Below, in pieces: positions 23,976 to 32,673 of a stretch of DNA of 37,788 nt. The stretch spans positions 1 through 37,788 of the forward strand of contig JALVXB010000026.1 of NCBI GenBank assembly GCA_027023025.1, in the 5' to 3' direction. Position 1 is the first letter of the stretch; the number at the start of each line of letters is the position of its first letter. The DNA comes from Caldisericaceae bacterium (GTDB lineage: Bacteria; Caldisericota; Caldisericia; Caldisericales; Caldisericaceae). The translations under genes were made by a program, and so were the position numbers. The notes under the pieces are model-generated. The model was not told where the DNA came from, ran no database searches, and was given only the letters and a program-made list of their open reading frames with translations.

Positions 23976-24539
23976 TCACTTGTACTTGCGGGCAAAGATG
24001 GTAAGGAAGATTACCCACATAAATGTGCCAAAAATTGCCCCGAGTGACGCAAGGATTCTGAATATCGGAATGTGCCAGAGCGTCGTTAAGGCAGGCTGTA
24101 AGTCTCCGTAGCCCAATGTCGTTGCCGTAACGACGCTGAAGTATTCTGCAGAAGCAAAGGACTTCTCTGCGTGAGGAAAGAGAGAGAAGAAAGGTTGAGA
24201 TACTGCAATTCCGTGCCCAAAGTAATAAATACAGGGAAATACGATAAGCACGAGTATAAGCCATATTACAACAGGTCTGATGGAGTCCGTGCCATACCGA
24301 CATGTAAAGTCTGCAATCAACCACTCAAAAAATTGTGCAATCTTATTTTTTTGCCTGCGCCTTGCACGCATTTCACGCAGGAAATAAGTGTCTGCTGCTT
24401 TCCTATCTCCAAACTTTTCGTAAGAACGCCCTGCCGCTCGACAGGCATTTTCTTCAGCTTGCAAGCTCTTAAAAGCAGTTCTTTTAAGAGAAAGCCCACC
24501 TTTTACTGTAAGAGTACTAAACCAAACATCACCCATTAT
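23976..24539 (-). CDS. Two-helix potassium-channel-like protein
   Basis: The C-terminal half has two membrane helices flanking a pore loop with TATTLGYGDL, the K+ selectivity filter of the Ion_trans_2 family. The N-terminal half (about residues 25-65) is a basic helical segment (EENACRAAGRSYEKFGDRKA) often found between pentapeptide-like repeats and the channel in larger proteins. Only a short repeat-like remnant (KGGLSLKRTAF) precedes it, so this may be a shortened form. I choose the ATG at 24539, eight bases after GAGG. A TTG at 24572 is the alternative. The product is 187 aa. It probably forms tetramers that let K+ out, beside the KtrAB uptake genes. Confidence 0.85.
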   Translation of the reverse strand: MMGDVWFSTLTVKGGLSLKRTAFKSLQAEENACRAAGRSYEKFGDRKAADTYFLREMRARRRQKNKIAQFFEWLIADFTCRYGTDSIRPVVIWLILVLIVFPCIYYFGHGIAVSQPFFSLFPHAEKSFASAEYFSVVTATTLGYGDLQPALTTLWHIPIFRILASLGAIFGTFMWVIFLTIFARKYK

Positions 24540-24912
24540 GCGCGCCTCATTTTTCAATATTGTGTGCAACAAAGTGGAGTTGAAAACATTGTAATTATAT
24601 CAAAAGAAAAAACATAAATTTTAAGCTTAGTAATTTAAAGATCAATAATGTGAAATGCGAACTTTGTCGTTCTATTAATTCAATTCAGCGTTGTTGTGCT
24701 TATTTATTTATTGGATAAAACACTTCACTTTTTTACTATCATATATGTCAACATGATTCATTATAAAAGAAAGGGGGGAACATCGAATTAACAATTAATT
24801 AGTTGAAATTTATTAGATTGCATAAAAAATTGTTGTTAGAAAAATAAAAGTTTTTTTCGAATATAAAGAAATATAAAGGTAAGTACCCTAAAAATATTAA
24901 CTCCTGCATATA
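24540..24912. other. AT-rich intergenic stretch
   Basis: No gene or RNA is recognised. There is an AAAGAAAGGGGGG purine run near 24768 on the plus strand, but no start codon and open frame follow. This marks one border of the AT-rich ABC cluster. Confidence 0.5.
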
Positions 24913-26595
24913 TTAATCTGAGCTACACAAATCGATTTTTTTAATAGTGTCCTCAACTCTTTTTATTATCTTGCCAAGAATTAAGATCGGCAAAACAATC
25001 TCTGTGGCTACGATACTGATTCCGAATATATTCGGAATTTTCAAAACAAATTTATATATAACAGACCAAACGAGCAAAGAAGCAAAAGATAAAACTACCA
25101 GATATGTGCTCAATCTTCCGTTTTTAACTTGCCAAAAAGATACCTTTCCTGAGATAACTTTTGTGCCAATGCCCCCGATGTAAAAACTACTGGTAAAATC
25201 CCAGAAAAACAATATAAAAAATTGAATTATTGCCATATCCATATAATAGGGACTCTGAGCATGGGCAAAAAATATGAAAGTCACCGCTACGATAATAGCC
25301 AACGGCACAACTGCAATTATTGCAGCTGCAAGGAATTTCTCAAGCAAGTATTTTTTAACATTCACGGAAGTAACCTTTAGGAGAAACACGTCACTTTCAT
25401 CCGAATAGAACACATAAAATGCAACCTGCGAGAACTGTACTAAAGATATAGTCAGTATAAGCAAAGCCAAATAATTTATTTTGATCCCGAACACAATGTA
25501 TGTGAGTTTTGCTGAGATTTCTTTGCTTAATATAGCAGGCGTATAGAAAATTAAAGGTATTATAACAGCCAATATAAAGGAATTTGACAACCATTTGAAT
25601 GTGTTTCCTTTCCGCAGGAAAGCGTATACATCTTTTTTGACAAAGATCGGTAAATTCCTAAAAATGCCAAATTCTTTCAATTTGACATTCCCTATCTGTT
25701 TTACTTCCTTAAAAGAAGACTGAGGGCATGCCAAATACTTTTTATCTGCAATAACGCTCGCTCCGAAAACCATAAGCAAAAATATAGATACTGTAATTAT
25801 CAGCCAAAAAACAACTTTAACCGAATACAAAACATTTGGAACGGGTCTTGTGAGGTCAACTATTGCCTTAGAGATATAAGATACTGGCGGATAACCGTAT
25901 ATTCTAATAAAATACCTGTTTGAAGAAGATAGTACAGCATTCAAAATTGCAAGAGAAAATGCACCAAAACTCCCAGCTACAATAAAATTCACCCAAACAG
26001 GAGAGCTTTTAAAAACTCCTAAGCGGTCTGACAGATAAGAAAACGATTCAAACACAACAACAAAAATAAAAGACAATGTTACCGCTATTATTGAAATGGC
26101 GGCTATATAAAAAGTTGATAATATAATATATGCAATAATCAACACTGCAAATTTATCCGCCAATAAAACAGGCTTCAGAAGCGCAAAAACTTTTTCTCCA
26201 TACAGAATAGCAAACGGAAGAAATACCAGAAATGCTATCAGTAATACTTTTTTGGTTACAATCAACAATTTTGCAAATACAATATCGGAATAATGCAACG
26301 GAAGAAGCGCAAACAATGTTTTCTCCTTACCATTTGTGAACTCCTCCACGGTAAAAAAGAACGCTATAATAAAAACAAAAACGAATATAAATAAAACCGC
26401 ATATTGTACATTAACTCCAGAAAAAGGAATAAGAAATTTTTGAGCTCTAGAATAATTTGGATTTGTAGAAATAAATCCAGCCCTTGAAGATAAAAGTTTA
26501 TAAGCAAAAAGCATACCTAACAGAATAGAAATTACGGAATACCAAAATAGTGTGTAGACTTTTTTATTTTTGAATAGTAAATAGTGCAAATTCAA
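24913..26595 (-). CDS. ABC transporter permease (exporter type)
   Basis: The 560-aa protein has about 12 hydrophobic segments in two similar halves. Each half opens with a helix followed by a region like FTNGKEKTLFALLPLHYSDI, typical of ABC-2-type export permeases. It overlaps the ATPase gene by 4 nt (ATGA) and surely forms the membrane channel for it. The substrate is not known. The 37-aa peptide gene at the head of the cluster is one candidate, as product or as signal. Base composition is more AT-rich than the neighbouring operons, with frequent ATA and AAA codons, which suggests transfer (inference). Confidence 0.82.
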   Translation of the reverse strand: MNLHYLLFKNKKVYTLFWYSVISILLGMLFAYKLLSSRAGFISTNPNYSRAQKFLIPFSGVNVQYAVLFIFVFVFIIAFFFTVEEFTNGKEKTLFALLPLHYSDIVFAKLLIVTKKVLLIAFLVFLPFAILYGEKVFALLKPVLLADKFAVLIIAYIILSTFYIAAISIIAVTLSFIFVVVFESFSYLSDRLGVFKSSPVWVNFIVAGSFGAFSLAILNAVLSSSNRYFIRIYGYPPVSYISKAIVDLTRPVPNVLYSVKVVFWLIITVSIFLLMVFGASVIADKKYLACPQSSFKEVKQIGNVKLKEFGIFRNLPIFVKKDVYAFLRKGNTFKWLSNSFILAVIIPLIFYTPAILSKEISAKLTYIVFGIKINYLALLILTISLVQFSQVAFYVFYSDESDVFLLKVTSVNVKKYLLEKFLAAAIIAVVPLAIIVAVTFIFFAHAQSPYYMDMAIIQFFILFFWDFTSSFYIGGIGTKVISGKVSFWQVKNGRLSTYLVVLSFASLLVWSVIYKFVLKIPNIFGISIVATEIVLPILILGKIIKRVEDTIKKIDLCSSD

Positions 26596-27374
26596 AACAG
26601 CGGAAATATTTCTTTTTCTTTCTTTAATAAAATATTTGTAAGATATTTGTATTTTGCACCTCCTGTAAGTTGCAAGAATATTTCCTCCAAATTTTTTCCT
26701 TTGGATGCCGATAGGATATCTTCGATGCTTCCCGAGGTAACAATTTCTCCTTTGTCTAATATTACCGCTTCATCGCACAACGACTGGGCTATCTCGAAGA
26801 TATGGGTTGCTAATAAAATGACTTTACCTTCAGAAGCAAACATTTTCAACAACGATTTTATTACATATGCACTTTCAGCATCAACTCCGGTTAATGGTTC
26901 ATCCAAAAGTATTATTTTGGGGTTGTGGATTATGGCAGATGCAAAAGAGAGTTTTTTCTTCATCCCAAATGAATATGTTTCGATTGAATATCCCGCTTTG
27001 CTCTTTAAACCAAGCAGTTCGAAAAGATAATCGACTCTCCTGTCAAACAAATTATCTCTATGCACACCGTAAAGCGCTGCAAGAAACTCAAGATATTCGT
27101 AAGCATTCAACTTTTCAAAAAGGAGAAATTCGTCAGTTACAAAACCTATCTGTCTTTTAATTGTTTCCTTGTGTTCTACTATATCCAGTCCGTCAACAAT
27201 TACTTTGCCATAGTACGGTTTACATAAGGTAAGCAGTATTTTCAACAAGGAAGTTTTACCCGCTCCATTGGGACCTAACAGTCCATAAATCTTTCCATTT
27301 TCAAAAGTTGTACTAATGTTATCGATTGCGACGGTAGAGCCATAAGTAACAGTTAAATTTTTAATCTCGATCAT
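26592..27374 (-). CDS. ABC transporter ATP-binding protein
   Basis: The 260-aa ATPase has Walker A GPNGAGKT (34-41), signature YSFGMKKK (134-141, an unusual form of LSGGQ), Walker B IILLDEP (154-160) and the switch His in ATHIFE. The Q-loop position reads VTDEFLL with Asp in place of Gln, which is seen in some export ATPases. It starts with ATG overlapping the stop of the small upstream gene by one base (TAATG). It powers the permease encoded next. The type (CcmA/drug- or bacteriocin-export-like) fits secretion or self-protection rather than nutrient uptake. Confidence 0.93.
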   Translation of the reverse strand: MIEIKNLTVTYGSTVAIDNISTTFENGKIYGLLGPNGAGKTSLLKILLTLCKPYYGKVIVDGLDIVEHKETIKRQIGFVTDEFLLFEKLNAYEYLEFLAALYGVHRDNLFDRRVDYLFELLGLKSKAGYSIETYSFGMKKKLSFASAIIHNPKIILLDEPLTGVDAESAYVIKSLLKMFASEGKVILLATHIFEIAQSLCDEAVILDKGEIVTSGSIEDILSASKGKNLEEIFLQLTGGAKYKYLTNILLKKEKEIFPLF

Positions 27375-27652
27375 TAGTCTCCTCTGTAATTATCCTGAAA
27401 AGGTTCTTTTTTTTCAGGTGTATAAGGCTCAAAATATCTCATAAACATAGAACTAATAAAAATGGCAGATAGAATCCAATTATATGGGCTTTCAATAAAC
27501 TTGTGGTTTAACCATAAAATTAAGCCACCAATACCTATAGCTAAAAGAATAATCAACATTCTCCACTTAAGTTCTTTCGTAATTTTCAATCTTTTTACTA
27601 AAATGCCTCCGACTATAACTAAAATTGCTTCAATAATTATTACTGCAAACAT
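27374..27652 (-). CDS. Small three-helix membrane protein of the ABC cluster
   Basis: The 92-aa protein has three hydrophobic segments (about 2-18, 32-48 and 56-71) and a charged C-terminus (EPYTPEKKEPFQD). I do not recognise the family. AGAGGTG lies before the ATG, and the stop overlaps the ATPase start. It may be an accessory or immunity-type subunit, as small membrane proteins often are in peptide-export clusters, but this is only inference from position. Confidence 0.8.
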   Translation of the reverse strand: MFAVIIIEAILVIVGGILVKRLKITKELKWRMLIILLAIGIGGLILWLNHKFIESPYNWILSAIFISSMFMRYFEPYTPEKKEPFQDNYRGD

Positions 27653-27688
27653 TTTTCACCTCTGTAATAATGATAATACACTTACAAG

Positions 27689-27732
27689 ATTATTCAAAGG
27701 TGCACAAAACTACAGATGTACCTTTGAATAAT
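27689..27732 (-). repeat. Hairpin at the end of the peptide gene
   Basis: ATTATTCAAAGGT (27689-27701) and ACCTTTGAATAAT (27720-27732) are perfect 13-bp arms. Three further pairs including a G.U extend the stem, and the loop is about 12 nt. No T run follows on the minus strand, so it is more likely an RNA stability, processing or attenuation element between the peptide and transporter genes than a full terminator. Confidence 0.65.
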
Positions 27733-27803
27733 TGATACTCACTAAAAAAGACTTTGTCTGTTAAACTTCTGTTATCAATTTTCTTAACTGGCCTAAATCC
27801 CAT
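27690..27803 (-). CDS. 37-residue peptide gene heading the ABC cluster
   Basis: An AAAGGAGGAT ribosome site stands eight bases before the ATG at 27803. The frame encodes 37 residues, starting MGFRPVKKIDNRSLTDK and ending VVLCTFE. The first half is charged and leader-like. The second half is hydrophobic with a single Cys34. The stop is 38 nt before the small membrane protein gene, on the same strand. The last 14 codons sit in a strong inverted repeat (27689-27732). It could be a precursor of a secreted or modified peptide, a pheromone, or a regulatory leader. No modification enzyme is present nearby, so I do not name a class. Confidence 0.6.
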   Translation of the reverse strand: MGFRPVKKIDNRSLTDKVFFSEYQLFKGTSVVLCTFE

Positions 27804-28379
27804 AAATTTAATCCTCCTTTTTTCTTAATTTATCTCTCTTACAGAAATCTTATAATGCTTTTGCATAAATATTTCTACCCTTGCTTAACATTTAATTTTT
27901 ACTCATATTTATAATACACTACATAGCTTTTCAAATAAAGCGTTTTTTGGTTCGCAGGGAACTCATTTTTCAAATACAATATTAGCTTAAGCGTTTTTTT
28001 TGCTGTCAAGAGATCGAACTGCCTTAATAAAAAAATCCACTCAAAAGTGATAAAATAAGAAGACTAAACAAATCAAAAATTAAATAAAATAGATATTTAT
28101 CAGATTGGTAATTTTCTGAATTTAAGCATAAAAGAGAGCAATAGAAAGCAAGACTAAAACAAGTAACAAGAAAAATCGTACGGCGCCGATCAAAATAAAC
28201 ATAATAACAGACCAAAAAAACACCTATCTTCAAATATTCATATGAAATGACTTCACATATAATTTTAACAAAACGATATTGAATATCTGTTTCAACTAAT
28301 ACATAAGATTATACAAATTATTAGATTCACACTTTTACTTCCAAAATTTCTGGCGTCAAGCAACGCGCCCACCCCACAC
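27804..28379. other. AT-rich stretch upstream of the peptide/ABC cluster
   Basis: No gene is supported. A 69-codon hydrophobic frame (28024-28233, minus) has a TTG start without ribosome site. A perfect TTGACA lies on the minus strand at 28004-28009 with TAATAT 19 bp further on, a possible but imperfectly spaced promoter for the peptide gene. Confidence 0.45.
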
Positions 28380-29186
28380 TCACAGCTTATAGTACTTCTC
28401 AAACATCAGCTCGGAAAGAGATGCGGGGAGGAATTTTTTGAGCATAATAAAGAGCCTCTCTGCAAATGGCCCCACCGTGTAGCGGAACCTGGGATTCTTA
28501 GTGTTCAAAATGCGGTAAACGGTTTTTGCAATTACAATCGGGTCTGCCCCGTTCTGCTCGTCGTGTTCCATAACGGACAGGCACCTTAAAAAGCGCTCTT
28601 TGTAGGCTTCGTCTTCCTGCGCAAGCACTGTTTTCTTCCTGTTCTGCGTGAAGTTCGTCTTGAAGTCGCCAGGCTCTATTACAGACACCTTAATGTTAAA
28701 CGGCTTTACTTCAAAGCGGAGCGCCTCGCTGAACCCCTCTATTGCAAACTTCGACGCGCTGTAAAATGCCTGGAACGGAAGGCCGACGAGCCCACCTATA
28801 GAACTAAAGTTTATAATGTATCCAGAGCGCTGCTCTCTCATGTGCGGTAAAACTGCCTTTACGATGCGCAGAGTGCCAAAAAAGTTCGTCTCGCACTGCA
28901 TTTTTGCTTCGGAAACTGAGGTATCTTCCACTGCACCTGCAATGCCAAACCCCGCAGCATTCACCACTGCGTCGATGCGCCCTTCCTTTTGCAAAATAAA
29001 GGCGACAGCACTTTCCACACTTTCGTCACTCGTTACATCCATTTTTACGGTAAGAGGCAGCGTATCAGAAGGTTCGATGTGCCTGCTTGCGCCGTAAACG
29101 GTAAACCCATTTTTATGTAAATACTCGGCAACAGACTTTCCAATGCCGCTTGATGCACCACTTACTAAAACGACCATTTTCTTCAT
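28380..29186 (-). CDS. Short-chain dehydrogenase/reductase (classical SDR)
   Basis: The 268-aa protein has the classical motifs: GASSGIG (10-16), VNAAG (75-79), catalytic FSS around Ser129, and YSASK with Tyr142 and Lys146. It reduces or oxidises a small alcohol/carbonyl with NAD(P). The substrate is not told by sequence. The C-terminal half (RFTVGPFAERLFIMLKKFLP type) resembles oxidoreductases acting on lipid-like substrates. I choose the ATG at 29186, six bases after GGAGG. The frame's extension to 29228 would run through the promoter. It is a single gene, divergent from thiF. Confidence 0.92.
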   Translation of the reverse strand: MKKMVVLVSGASSGIGKSVAEYLHKNGFTVYGASRHIEPSDTLPLTVKMDVTSDESVESAVAFILQKEGRIDAVVNAAGFGIAGAVEDTSVSEAKMQCETNFFGTLRIVKAVLPHMREQRSGYIINFSSIGGLVGLPFQAFYSASKFAIEGFSEALRFEVKPFNIKVSVIEPGDFKTNFTQNRKKTVLAQEDEAYKERFLRCLSVMEHDEQNGADPIVIAKTVYRILNTKNPRFRYTVGPFAERLFIMLKKFLPASLSELMFEKYYKL

Positions 29187-29210
29187 TTCCGCCCTCCTTG
29201 AATTAACCCA

Positions 29211-29238
29211 ATTATAAACTTTTTGCAATTTCTCACAA
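29211..29238 (-). promoter_or_regulatory. Promoter of the SDR gene
   Basis: On the minus strand TTGTGA (29233-29238) and a perfect TATAAT (29211-29216) are 16 bp apart. It overlaps the divergent thiF promoter, so the two would compete for polymerase. Confidence 0.6.
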
Positions 29239-29251
29239 ACATCCTTATAAT
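29223..29251 (+). promoter_or_regulatory. Promoter of the thiF-like gene
   Basis: TTGCAA (29223-29228) and a perfect TATAAT (29246-29251) are 17 bp apart, ending 33 nt before the ATG. Confidence 0.65.
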
Positions 29252-29284
29252 TTCAAAAAGTGGCAAAATGTAAAAGGGGTAAAA

Positions 29285-30043
29285 ATGTTAAACGAAGAAG
29301 AAAAAATCCGATACAGCAGGCAGATAAACATCAGCAAAATTGGGGAAAGCGGGCAGGAAAAACTGAGAAACGCGTCCGTGCTCGTTATCGGCGCAGGCGG
29401 TTTGGGCAGCCCAATTTTGATGTACCTCGTTTCGGCAGGGATTGGAAGAGTGGGCATTGCAGATAACGATACCGTTTCGCTCTCAAATCTCTCAAGGCAG
29501 GTACTTTACGATACAAGCGACATCGGAAGGAAAAAAGCAACCGTTGCAAAAGAAAAACTCGAAAAAATGAATCCAAATGCAAAAATCATTGCGTACTCAG
29601 AGCGTATTGAAAGCGAAAGTGCAGAAAGGCTCTTCCCGCAATTTAACTGCATAGTGGACGCAACGGACAACTTCGAAACGCGCTATCTGATAAACGAAAA
29701 AGCCGTAAAATTTAACAAGCCGCTCTTTATAGGCGCAGTTGGAAAGTTCACCGGGCAGGTGATGAATGTAATGCCGCACAAAACGGCGTGCTACAACTGC
29801 GTATTTCCCAAAAAAAGCAAAGCAGAACTCAAGGAAATGAGCGCGCGCATTCCTGCAAATGGCGTGTTTACCCCCCTCGTTGGCATTATCGGCACACTCG
29901 TTGCAAGTGAGGTGGTGAAGTACTTTTTAGGGATAGGAAGCAGCCTGTTCGGGAAACTCCTTATATACGATGCACTCCACAACGACTTTTCGATTATATC
30001 CGTGCAAAAAGACCCCCGCTGTAAAGTCTGCGGAAGCGCATAA
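29285..30043 (+). CDS. ThiF/MoeB/HesA-family adenylyltransferase
   Basis: The 252-aa E1-like enzyme has the ATP-binding motif GAGGLGS (36-42), DNDTVSLSNLSRQ, and DATDNFETRYLIN with the Mg-binding Asp. Two CxxC pairs for the structural zinc are visible (CYNC near 165 and CKVC at 246-249). The family adenylates the C-terminal Gly-Gly of small sulfur carriers such as ThiS or MoaD for thiamine or molybdopterin synthesis. No ThiS/MoaD gene is close, so the partner is unknown. The molybdopterin-fold oxidoreductase at 35609 would need such a cofactor, making MoeB a fair guess. Its stop directly abuts the stop of the convergent rlmH. Confidence 0.92.
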   Translation: MLNEEEKIRYSRQINISKIGESGQEKLRNASVLVIGAGGLGSPILMYLVSAGIGRVGIADNDTVSLSNLSRQVLYDTSDIGRKKATVAKEKLEKMNPNAKIIAYSERIESESAERLFPQFNCIVDATDNFETRYLINEKAVKFNKPLFIGAVGKFTGQVMNVMPHKTACYNCVFPKKSKAELKEMSARIPANGVFTPLVGIIGTLVASEVVKYFLGIGSSLFGKLLIYDALHNDFSIISVQKDPRCKVCGSA

Positions 30044-30463
30044 TTACTTGTGGTACTTTTCACCCCTGATAATGGTAAATGCGCGGTAAAGCTGCTCGAG
30101 CAAAAACACGCGGGCAAGCTCGTGCGGAAGCGTCATCTTTGAAAGGGAAAGCAGAAAGTCTGCCTTTTTTCTTTCAGTATCACTAAACCCGTCTGCACCA
30201 CCTATAAAGAAAGCGATGTCCTTCCTGTAGTGCACTAATTTTTCGTTTATAAACTGCGCAAACTGCTCGGATGTAAGCATCTTCCCCCGCTGGTCGAGCA
30301 AAACATTAAAGTAACTCTCACTAATGTTCTGCACAATCACTTCTTCTTTTATTTCAACCACTTCAAACGGCACATAGTGAACGATGCGAGATCTGTATTC
30401 GTCCGCTGCAATCCGCGCAAAGCGCGCTTTCAGTTTTCCCACTGCAAAGAGTTTTATTTTCAT
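30044..30463 (-). CDS. rlmH: 23S rRNA (pseudouridine-1915-N3) methyltransferase RlmH
   Basis: The 139-aa SPOUT methyltransferase has FFIGGADG (85-92) and a RGEKYHK C-terminus; RGxxYH is a hallmark of the family. It is slightly shorter than the E. coli protein (155 aa). It methylates pseudouridine 1915 in helix 69 of 23S rRNA in assembled ribosomes. It is a single gene, convergent with thiF with zero bases between the stops, and no terminator is visible. Confidence 0.95.
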   Translation of the reverse strand: MKIKLFAVGKLKARFARIAADEYRSRIVHYVPFEVVEIKEEVIVQNISESYFNVLLDQRGKMLTSEQFAQFINEKLVHYRKDIAFFIGGADGFSDTERKKADFLLSLSKMTLPHELARVFLLEQLYRAFTIIRGEKYHK

Positions 30464-30508
30464 AGATTTATTTTATAATGAAATGCAAATTAAGGAAACG
30501 GAGCAAAT

Positions 30509-31495
30509 ATGATAAAGATAAAAGGAAACAAAGTGCACTTTATCTACAAAGGAGAAGCAGAAAGCGTCTGCGTGCGTGGAGACTTTAATAACTGGCAAAA
30601 GGAACGGATGCGCAGAAAGGGAGAAACGGAATGGGAAATTATAAAGACATTTCCGCTCAATGCGCGCTTTGACTATAAGTTCGTCGTGGACGGAGAAGAA
30701 ATTATAGACCCGGATAATCCTTTTACAAACGAAGGTGGCTTTGGCTTTAACTCCGAACTGAGAATGCCAAACTTCCACTACCCAAAGGCCGTTTACTTCC
30801 AGAAAAGTATCCCTCACGGAGAAATCGTAAAAACAAGCATAACGGATAAAACATACTTTAAGTACAAAAGGGACATCTACATCTATGTGCCTTACGGAAA
30901 TCCTCGCACGAAAAAAGCAATTGTCTTTCAGGACGGGCTTGAGTACATACTGTTTGGCGCAGCAAAAAATGTCCTGGACTACCTGATACACAAAGAGCAA
31001 ATTCCCCCGCTTATCGGAATATTCGTTGACATAAGGAAAAACAGAAGAATAAAGGAATACTCTGCACATTCAAAGTATCACGAGTTTATCACGGAAAAAG
31101 TGCTGCCCTACATAGAAAGCAAGCGCCACACGAAGTTCAACGAAATTTACATAGCAGGCGCATCTTTGGGCGGGTATGTATCAATTGACACGGTAATGAA
31201 ACACCCCGATGTCTTTGCAGGGGCGATATCGCAGTCAGGCGCGCTGCTGTTCAATGCAGATGTGGACTTTTCACGCCTGAAAAATAAAAAAGTATATATG
31301 GACTGCGGACGGTTTGAAACGCAGGTGGACGAATCAATGGACATCGTTTTTACGAATAAATTCTTTGCAAAAAAGTTCAGGCAAAGCGGAGCAAGCGTAA
31401 CCTTTAAAGCGTGGAACGACGGACACTCCTGGGGCAACTGGAAAGCGCACCTCCCGTTTGCACTTACCTCGACATTTAAGGAGGGCAAAAAGTGA
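30509..31495 (+). CDS. Esterase with N-terminal CBM48-like domain
   Basis: Residues 5-75 look like an early-set (CBM48/E-set) domain (VCVRGDFNNWQ, FDYKFVVDGE). An alpha/beta-hydrolase of the Fes/esterase D type follows from about 120. The nucleophile elbow is GASLGG (217-222, Ser219) and His306 (NDGHSWGNW) ends the triad. No signal peptide is present, so it acts in the cytoplasm. This architecture is known from enterochelin-type and carbohydrate esterases, but the substrate is open. It is the first gene of the folP operon, and its TGA overlaps the folP GTG by four bases. Confidence 0.88.
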   Translation: MIKIKGNKVHFIYKGEAESVCVRGDFNNWQKERMRRKGETEWEIIKTFPLNARFDYKFVVDGEEIIDPDNPFTNEGGFGFNSELRMPNFHYPKAVYFQKSIPHGEIVKTSITDKTYFKYKRDIYIYVPYGNPRTKKAIVFQDGLEYILFGAAKNVLDYLIHKEQIPPLIGIFVDIRKNRRIKEYSAHSKYHEFITEKVLPYIESKRHTKFNEIYIAGASLGGYVSIDTVMKHPDVFAGAISQSGALLFNADVDFSRLKNKKVYMDCGRFETQVDESMDIVFTNKFFAKKFRQSGASVTFKAWNDGHSWGNWKAHLPFALTSTFKEGKK

Positions 31496-32673
31496 TTGCG
31501 GAAGAAGTAAACAGGAAAAATTTAGATAAGGAATTGGAGCACATCGGAGTTGACAGGGCCGCATTCGACATATTCAACTGGAAAAGCAACCTTATACTGC
31601 TGAAGCTTTACGATGTAAACGGAAAGGGCGCAAACATCCTGAAACAGGAATTCCTTGCAAACGGCGGGGATGTTGCAGTGCACAGAGATGTTGCAAGCTG
31701 GAAAGCAGAAAAAACAGACTGCCTGCTGATAGGCACTGAAAAAGTTTACAAACGCGTTTACGACAAACTCGCTTTTGAGCCATTTTTCGGGCTTACCGAA
31801 GTAAGAAAATTGATTGAAAAAGTGCTGAACAAAAAGCAGCCAGATACAATGGAAGTAAACGGAAAGACATTTGAGTTCGGCAAAAAACGCTACATTATGG
31901 GCATTCTCAATACGACGCCAGATTCTTTCTCAGACGGTGGAAAGTTCAACAATATAGAAAGTGCGCTGAAGCACGCAAAAGAAATGCTTGAAGAAGGCGC
32001 AGACATTATCGATGTAGGCGGTGAGTCCACGCGCCCCGGTGCAGAAAAAGTGCCTGAAGAAGTGGAAATTCAGCGCACGGCACCCGTTATAAAGGAAATA
32101 AGAAATACATTCCCCGATGCAGTGATTTCGATAGATTCGTACAAGGCAAATGTTGCAGAAGTAGCGATCAAAAACGGCGCAAACATCATAAACGACATCA
32201 GCGGGCTGCGCTTTGACGAGCGGATGAAGTCCGTTGCTAAAGAATACGGCGTGCCAGTCGTCGTAATGCACATAAAGGGCACTCCGGAAAATATGCAGAA
32301 AAATCCTTATTACGAAAATGTTATAAAGGAACTATTGGAATACTTTGACGAGCGAATAAATGCGCTGGAGTCGTTCGGAATTTCAAAGATAATTATCGAC
32401 CCGGGAATCGGGTTTGGAAAACGCATTGAAGACAACCTGCAGATTATTGACAGGCTGAACGCATTCAAAATATTCGGAAAACCCGTTCTTTTGGGAGCTT
32501 CCAGAAAGTCCTTTCTCGGGCACACACTGAATAAAACCGTAGAGCAAAGGCTATACGGAACGCTCGCAGCCGATGCGTACGGCATTTTCCGCGGAGCAGA
32601 CATTATCAGAGTGCACGATGTTGCACCTCACAAAGACTTACTGAAGATGTTTGAGGCAATCCAGAATGCATAA
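31492..32673 (+). CDS. folP: Dihydropteroate synthase with N-terminal extension
   Basis: The C-terminal 260 residues are a TIM-barrel DHPS: MGILNTTPDSFSDGG (136-150), GGESTRPGA, DSYKANVAE, NDISGL and GASRKSF are all conserved. The enzyme joins p-aminobenzoate to the pterin pyrophosphate. About 125 residues precede the barrel. Similar extensions occur in clostridial and other anaerobe FolPs, and their role is not known to me. It starts with GTG coupled to the esterase stop. folK begins 8 nt before its stop. Confidence 0.95.
   Translation: MIAEEVNRKNLDKELEHIGVDRAAFDIFNWKSNLILLKLYDVNGKGANILKQEFLANGGDVAVHRDVASWKAEKTDCLLIGTEKVYKRVYDKLAFEPFFGLTEVRKLIEKVLNKKQPDTMEVNGKTFEFGKKRYIMGILNTTPDSFSDGGKFNNIESALKHAKEMLEEGADIIDVGGESTRPGAEKVPEEVEIQRTAPVIKEIRNTFPDAVISIDSYKANVAEVAIKNGANIINDISGLRFDERMKSVAKEYGVPVVVMHIKGTPENMQKNPYYENVIKELLEYFDERINALESFGISKIIIDPGIGFGKRIEDNLQIIDRLNAFKIFGKPVLLGASRKSFLGHTLNKTVEQRLYGTLAADAYGIFRGADIIRVHDVAPHKDLLKMFEAIQNA

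Noticed and set aside
28024-28233. 69-codon hydrophobic minus-strand frame
   Set aside because: TTG start, no ribosome site; AT-rich DNA readily gives F/L/I/Y-rich frames.
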